A DNA stretch of 25,417 bases. It comes from Oscillospiraceae bacterium (lineage in GTDB: Bacteria; Bacillota; Clostridia; Oscillospirales; Oscillospiraceae). The notes under the pieces are model-generated. The model searched no databases and had not been told where the DNA came from. It saw only the letters and a list, made by a program, of their open reading frames with translations. Below are positions 21,613 through 25,417 of this stretch, in pieces. A program made the position numbers and the translations under genes. The stretch covers positions 1 to 25,417 of the forward strand of contig JAHHRQ010000021.1 in the NCBI GenBank assembly GCA_020025715.1, read 5' to 3'. How positions within the stretch are numbered: the first letter of the stretch is position 1; the number at the start of each line of letters is the position of its first letter.

Positions 21613-23217
21613 ATGGCGGAAAATAAGAGCCAGAACTATCTCCACGGCGCAGCCATTCTGACAGCCGGCGTTCTAATAATGAAAATTCTGGGCTTTATTT
21701 ATAAAGTCCCCATTGCGAATATCATCGGAGACGACGGATATTCCATGTTCCTTGCCACCTACAATGTGTACAATGTGTTCCTGACTCTGGCAACTGCCGG
21801 ACTGCCCATTGCCCTTTCCAGACTTATCTCCGAGGCTCACGCCGAGGGACGGGTAATGCAGGCAAGACGCACTTTTTCTGTGGCTTGGCTCAGCTTTTTC
21901 GTGATAGGACTTGTGTGTTCTCTCATAATGTTCCTGTTCCCCAATGAAATAGCTGTAAAAATACTGCATAATCCCCCGGCAGCACTGAGCATCAAGTCAA
22001 TGTCATTTGCCGTTCTGCTTGTGTGCCTTGTGTCGGCGTACAGAGGCTACTGCCAGGGCTACGGAAACATGATCCCCACCACCGTGGGTCAGGTTCTGGA
22101 AGTTTTTGTGAAAGTGGTCGTGGGTCTGGCGCTTGCAGCAGTGTTCATGAAGATGGGCAAAGGCAAGGCCGTAGGCTCTGCCGGCGCAATATTCGGAGTT
22201 GTAATCGGCTCTCTGGTGGCTCTTATATACATGATGGTATATAAAAGACGTCACTACCGCATGGATATACTGGAAAATCCCGATGTGCCCGACAGCTACG
22301 GAAAAATTTTCAGCCACTTTATGCGTATCGGTATCCCCATTGCTCTTGGCTCATGCGTGCTGGCGTTTTTGAATCTGGTGGATTCAAGCCTCTGCATGGG
22401 CAGACTTCAGGATGCAGCAGGCTTTACCCTTAAAGAATCTCAGGTGCTTTACGGCGTTTACGGCAAGGCTCAGACACTCTTTAACCTGCCGGCGGCTATA
22501 ATCACCCCTCTTACAATTTCCGTTGTGCCCGCCATAGCCACTGCAATAGTCAGGGGTGAGGATGACAAGGCCACCAAGATTTCCGAGGACTCAATGAGAA
22601 TTGCAACTGTCCTGTGTATGCCTATGGGCGTGGGTCTTGCAGTGCTCTCCGAGCCTATAATGAACGTTATCTACCCCGGCAGCCATGAATCCGGCCCTGT
22701 GCTTTTGGCCATTATGGGTCTTGCGGCGTTCTTCGTGTGCATAGTCTTAATGGAAAACGCAGTTCTTCAGGCATCCGGCAAGGAGGTCTGGCCTATGTAC
22801 ACCATGATAGCCGGCGGTATTGCAAAGATAATTGTAAACTGGTTCCTTGTTGCAAATCCCAAAATCAACATCTACGGCGCACCTATCGGCACCCTTGTGA
22901 GCTATGCCCTTATGTTTGTGCTTAACTTCATTTTCATGTGCATAGTTCTGGATAAGAACCCCCGCCTGAGGGTTATAATGATAAGACCCCTTATATGCAG
23001 TGCTCTTATGGGACTTTCGGCATGGGGAATTTACGGTCTGGCAGGAAGATTTTTCGGCGCAGGCCACATGGCAGACTTCCTCGCAATGGTAGCTGCAATG
23101 GTGGTTGCAATGGTGGTTTATGTGGTTTCCACTATCGCAATGCGCTCTGTTACCAAGGAGGATATGCGGCTTATTCCCGGCGGCGATAAAATCGCCCGTT
23201 TGCTTCATATGCGTTAA
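21613..23217 (+). CDS. MurJ/SpoVB-like lipid-linked flippase (YabM-type)
   Basis: A polytopic membrane protein of the MVF/MATE-like polysaccharide transporter superfamily, 534 residues with about 14 membrane segments. Members move undecaprenyl-linked sugars or lipid II to the outer face of the membrane; SpoVB does so for spore cortex. The N-terminal segment GAAILTAGVLIMKILGFIYKVP is typical, followed by ATYNVYNVFLTLATAGLPIALSRLIS and the SVVPAIATAIV region. The start has GGAGG 7 nt upstream. The next genes, HU and RqcP, form the conserved yabM-hup-yabO order, which supports YabM/SpoVB rather than a capsule gene. Whether it serves peptidoglycan in general or the cortex is open. No clear terminator follows before hup. 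Confidence 0.88.
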   Translation: MAENKSQNYLHGAAILTAGVLIMKILGFIYKVPIANIIGDDGYSMFLATYNVYNVFLTLATAGLPIALSRLISEAHAEGRVMQARRTFSVAWLSFFVIGLVCSLIMFLFPNEIAVKILHNPPAALSIKSMSFAVLLVCLVSAYRGYCQGYGNMIPTTVGQVLEVFVKVVVGLALAAVFMKMGKGKAVGSAGAIFGVVIGSLVALIYMMVYKRRHYRMDILENPDVPDSYGKIFSHFMRIGIPIALGSCVLAFLNLVDSSLCMGRLQDAAGFTLKESQVLYGVYGKAQTLFNLPAAIITPLTISVVPAIATAIVRGEDDKATKISEDSMRIATVLCMPMGVGLAVLSEPIMNVIYPGSHESGPVLLAIMGLAAFFVCIVLMENAVLQASGKEVWPMYTMIAGGIAKIIVNWFLVANPKINIYGAPIGTLVSYALMFVLNFIFMCIVLDKNPRLRVIMIRPLICSALMGLSAWGIYGLAGRFFGAGHMADFLAMVAAMVVAMVVYVVSTIAMRSVTKEDMRLIPGGDKIARLLHMR

Positions 23218-23257
23218 AAGAAAAACACTGAAACCACTGCAAATACACAACTTTTAC

Positions 23258-23286
23258 TTGATTATGGTCGAAAAATGTGGTATTTT
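23258..23286 (+). promoter_or_regulatory. Sigma-A promoter of hup
   Basis: TTGATT (23258-23263), 17 bp and TATTTT (23281-23286) with an extended -10 TG. It gives a leader of about 110 nt. Confidence 0.65.
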
Positions 23287-23316
23287 ATTAAAGCTGCATT
23301 TTTAAACATGGTGTTT

Positions 23317-23385
23317 TGCGGCATATAAATTGAGTATTCTGCCCTGTTTTGGGGCAAAATCATCATAGTACGGCATTAAGCCGCA
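23317..23385 (+). promoter_or_regulatory. Folded leader of hup
   Basis: Hairpins TGCCC/GGGCA (23340-23344 with 23352-23356) and CGGC/GCCG (23371-23374 with 23380-23383), plus a competing long-range pair TGCGGC/GCCGCA (23317-23322 with 23380-23385). The AGGAGG at 23392 follows at once, so the fold could influence translation. Confidence 0.4.
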
Positions 23386-23405
23386 TTCTTTAGGAGGATT
23401 ATTAC

Positions 23406-23681
23406 ATGAATAAAGCAGAACTTGTTACCGCAGTAGCGGAGAAGGCCGGTCTTTCCAAAAAGGACAGCGAAAAGGCTATAAACGCAGCTTTTGATGTTAT
23501 CACTGAGACCCTCGTTGCAGGCGATAAGGTCCAGCTTGTTGGCTTCGGTGCTTTCGAGGTTAAGGAGCGCGGCGCTCGTGTAGGCCGTAACCCCAAGACC
23601 AAGGAAGAGATTCAGATCCCTGCTTCCCGCGTTGCCTCCTTCAAGGTAGGTAAGGCTCTTAAGGACGCTGTTTCCAAGTAA
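23406..23681 (+). CDS. hup: HU family DNA-binding protein
   Basis: Histone-like nucleoid protein, 91 residues, forming a dimer that bends DNA. Visible are MNKAELVTAVAEKAGLSKKD (helices 1-2), the core KVQLVGFGAFEVKERGAR, and the RNPKTKEEIQIPAS arm tip with the conserved proline that intercalates DNA. AGGAGG lies 8 nt upstream of the ATG. It is normal in every visible residue. It is followed by a terminator and then rqcP. Confidence 0.97.
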   Translation: MNKAELVTAVAEKAGLSKKDSEKAINAAFDVITETLVAGDKVQLVGFGAFEVKERGARVGRNPKTKEEIQIPASRVASFKVGKALKDAVSK

Positions 23682-23697
23682 GCTTAAAAGTGTTATA

Positions 23698-23732
23698 ATA
23701 GCCGCGTACAGTTTGTGCGCGGTTATTTTTTT
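23698..23732 (+). terminator. Terminator between hup and rqcP
   Basis: A stem TAGCCGCG/CGCGGTTA (23699-23706 with 23718-23725), an 11-nt loop and seven T's. A TATAAT (23694-23699) overlaps its left arm and may be a weak promoter for rqcP (-35 TTTCCA at 17 bp). Read-through is an alternative. Confidence 0.75.
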
Positions 23733-23747
23733 AAAGGAGAACAGAAA

Positions 23748-23990
23748 ATGAGACTTGATAAGTACTTAAAGGTTTCAAGACTTATAAAACGCAGAACGGT
23801 AGCAAATGACGCCTGCGACGGTGAACGTGTAAGTGTAAACGGCAAAACCGTGAAGGCAAGCTATCAGGTTAAGGTGGGCGATATTATAGAAGTGGCTTTC
23901 GGTCAGAGAACCTTAAAGGTTGAGGTTACCGAAATTAACGAGACTGCAAACAAAGCCTCCGCTCCTGCAATGTATAAGGAAATTGAATAA
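23748..23990 (+). CDS. rqcP: S4-domain protein RqcP (YabO)
   Basis: A small S4 RNA-binding protein, 80 residues, of the RqcP/Hsp15 family. With RqcH it binds obstructed large ribosomal subunits and helps add C-terminal alanine tails in ribosome quality control. The S4 fold is visible in MRLDKYLKVSRLIKRRTVA and GERVSVNGKTVKASYQVKVGD. The start ATG 23748 has AAAGGAGA upstream; the frame runs open to 23715 but that includes the terminator T-run. It is next to hup, as in many Firmicutes, but yabP, yabQ and divIC do not follow here. Confidence 0.93.
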   Translation: MRLDKYLKVSRLIKRRTVANDACDGERVSVNGKTVKASYQVKVGDIIEVAFGQRTLKVEVTEINETANKASAPAMYKEIE

Positions 23991-24001
23991 GAGCTTAATA
24001 T

Positions 24002-24046
24002 AAAATTTCCCGTGAGCAGCTTCTGCACACGGGAAATTTTTTATTT
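24002..24046. terminator. Bidirectional terminator after rqcP
   Basis: A perfect 13-bp stem (24002-24014 with 24028-24040) with a small inner hairpin and flanking A/T runs. It overlaps the stop codon of the convergent minus-strand gene. Confidence 0.9.
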
Positions 24047-25417
24047 ATTAAGTATAAGTTCGGAAAGCTCAAGGGCAAGACCCACAGAGCCTACGGCGTA
24101 GCCGCCGTGGCCATAGTAGGCGGTTTCACCATCGCTGAGGCAGATTAAGGGCCAGAGACCCGGTTCAAGATACAAGGCTCTTGCAAGGGTTTCAAGGGGC
24201 GCTGCATTAAAATCAGTCTCCTGAATTTTAACATTCCCCAATGCGGAAAGGGCTTTTATAAGGGTGGGGTTATTCCTTCCCTTTTCGTCCGGCAGTATGA
24301 AGCGTATACTCAGCCCGTTTTCCATAGCTTTGTTTACTCTTTCCTTTGCGGCAATCAGCTCGTTTAAGCTGTGCTCCGTAGGCTCTGCTCCCGGTTCAAG
24401 ATAAAATTGCACTTCCAGTCCCTCCGCTTTAACGGGCAGGGGAGCTTTAAAGTCTGCAAGCAGCTGCTCCGGTGCGGCTTTGCGCTTTTCAACATTCAGC
24501 TCCATATCTTCTTTAAGCTCAAAGGTTTTGTGGGAAATAAGCTGGTTTCCGCTTGGCAGACGGTTTACGGTGTGAAGCTGATAAAGTCCCAATGGCAGCT
24601 CCAGATTTTCTAAATCCGCATCCTCCAAGTCGAGGCTCTGCCAGTTTCCTACCCAGCGGGAAAGTCCCCAGCTCTGGGCGTAAACCATGGAGGGGTCGGC
24701 CTTAATACGCAGCTTTGCCATAGGCTCCACAGGAGCATCAGCCTCAACGGAAGTGAAGGCGCTGTCTCTATAATATTCGGCTCTGCCGTCTACCGGGTTC
24801 AGCCTTGCGGCAATGCCTAAAGTGCGCATTATTGCCACAAAAAGCAGTCTGCGGCCTTTAAGGTCGGCGGCTTTCAGATTTAATGCCGCCTCCGGCTGAA
24901 GCCACAGCACAGGAAGAAAACGACAGCTGCCCTCTTTATAGTTATCGCATATCCATGGCCAAAGGGTTTCGGGATTGTTTTTAAACTTTTCTTTTTCATC
25001 GCTGCTGAGAGCTTTTTCCACAGCGGTGTGCCATGGTGTTAAAAGCTCATAGCCTATGCGGGGGCACTGAATGTAGGGAATGAAGTTTTTATCATCTGTT
25101 TTAAATGGCTTTGCACCCTCAATGTGGGAAACTAAAACAGAAACATCGCAGTCCCGCCAGTCTTTAGGCTTCAGGCTCAGAAGTATATCTTCGGCATCTT
25201 TGCCGTATTCATTGTAAAAGTCCCACAGCTTTTCGGCATGACCGGCGGCAATGTGGAAAACTTCCTGCATTTTTTCGTCGGCACTTTCGTACTTTTTGAG
25301 CCAATAGGAATTTATCCGTTCAAGCCGCTTTTTTCCGCAAAGCCGGAGAGTTTCGGATTTTTCCGCCTGCTCCTCAGGGCTTAAAAGTGCTTTATACTTG
25401 TGCCCGGTTTCCGGGGC
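24041..25417 (-). CDS. Transglutaminase-like protein (5' part missing)
   Basis: The frame is open to the right edge, so at least 458 residues are encoded and the N-terminus is outside. A segment RRLLFVAIMRTLGIAARLNPVDG resembles the transglutaminase core helix and following strand, but the place where the catalytic cysteine normally sits (before the helix) reads DLKGRR. Downstream, LPLGLYQLHTVNRLPSGNQL resembles the Ig-like strand region found after this domain in gut bacterial transglutaminase proteins, and the C-terminal end (LWPLICLSDGETAYYGHGGYAVG) suggests a separate alpha/beta domain, perhaps thioredoxin-like without CXXC. Activity is doubtful. I do not know the function. Confidence 0.6.
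   Translation of the reverse strand, partial: APETGHKYKALLSPEEQAEKSETLRLCGKKRLERINSYWLKKYESADEKMQEVFHIAAGHAEKLWDFYNEYGKDAEDILLSLKPKDWRDCDVSVLVSHIEGAKPFKTDDKNFIPYIQCPRIGYELLTPWHTAVEKALSSDEKEKFKNNPETLWPWICDNYKEGSCRFLPVLWLQPEAALNLKAADLKGRRLLFVAIMRTLGIAARLNPVDGRAEYYRDSAFTSVEADAPVEPMAKLRIKADPSMVYAQSWGLSRWVGNWQSLDLEDADLENLELPLGLYQLHTVNRLPSGNQLISHKTFELKEDMELNVEKRKAAPEQLLADFKAPLPVKAEGLEVQFYLEPGAEPTEHSLNELIAAKERVNKAMENGLSIRFILPDEKGRNNPTLIKALSALGNVKIQETDFNAAPLETLARALYLEPGLWPLICLSDGETAYYGHGGYAVGSVGLALELSELILNK

Overview
The window looks like the chromosome of an anaerobic, endospore-forming Clostridia member, most likely of the gut Oscillospiraceae/Ruminococcaceae type. The reasons are a spo0A with 0A boxes, a spoVAC homologue, an S-box riboswitch on metK, strong AGGAGG-type ribosome sites, a HemZ-type radical SAM protein, and the order SpoVB/MurJ-like flippase, HU, RqcP. 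No phage, insertion sequence, CRISPR array or rRNA was seen. It reads as ordinary core chromosome with many single-gene transcription units, each with its own promoter and a strong intrinsic terminator.

Layout. 1-2480: a short non-coding stretch between two terminators, then tex. 2490-3500: degV. 3658-4449 (minus): spo0A, with a dense control region (4450-4807) shared with a divergent propeller lipoprotein (4808-5854). 5887-7347: metK under a SAM-I riboswitch with its own attenuator. 7355-8611 (minus): a CLC anion transporter. 8743-10082 (minus): an M20 amidohydrolase directly behind tRNA-Ser(GGA). 10260-10868: spoVAC plus a 52-residue small protein. 10944-12299 (minus) and 12462-13364 (plus): an NSS transporter and a divergent LysR regulator. 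13417-13911 (minus): a CarD-family regulator. 14147-16573: a hemZ-kinase operon. 16711-17406: an XRE-S24 self-cleaving type repressor. 17446-18516 (minus): a PAS-HATPase protein without a phospho-acceptor histidine. 18818-19837: gapdh. 20072-21442: a COG2509-type flavoprotein behind a hairpin leader. 21613-23990: flippase, HU, RqcP. 24041-25417 (minus): a transglutaminase-like protein cut by the window edge.

How they connect. Sporulation is one thread: Spo0A, SpoVAC, the SpoVB-like flippase, and possibly the orphan HATPase protein. Central metabolism is another: MetK and GAPDH. The LysR/transporter pair has a compact divergent promoter whose two -35 elements appear to be the same palindromic hexamer, with a T-N11-A box placed as expected for LysR control. 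Nothing here is clearly a new multi-gene system. The points most worth a second look are sequence departures in known families (Spo0A acidic pair, GAPDH cofactor residue, histidine-less kinase, CLC selectivity motifs), the solitary spoVAC with its small partner, and the control architecture of spo0A and lysR.
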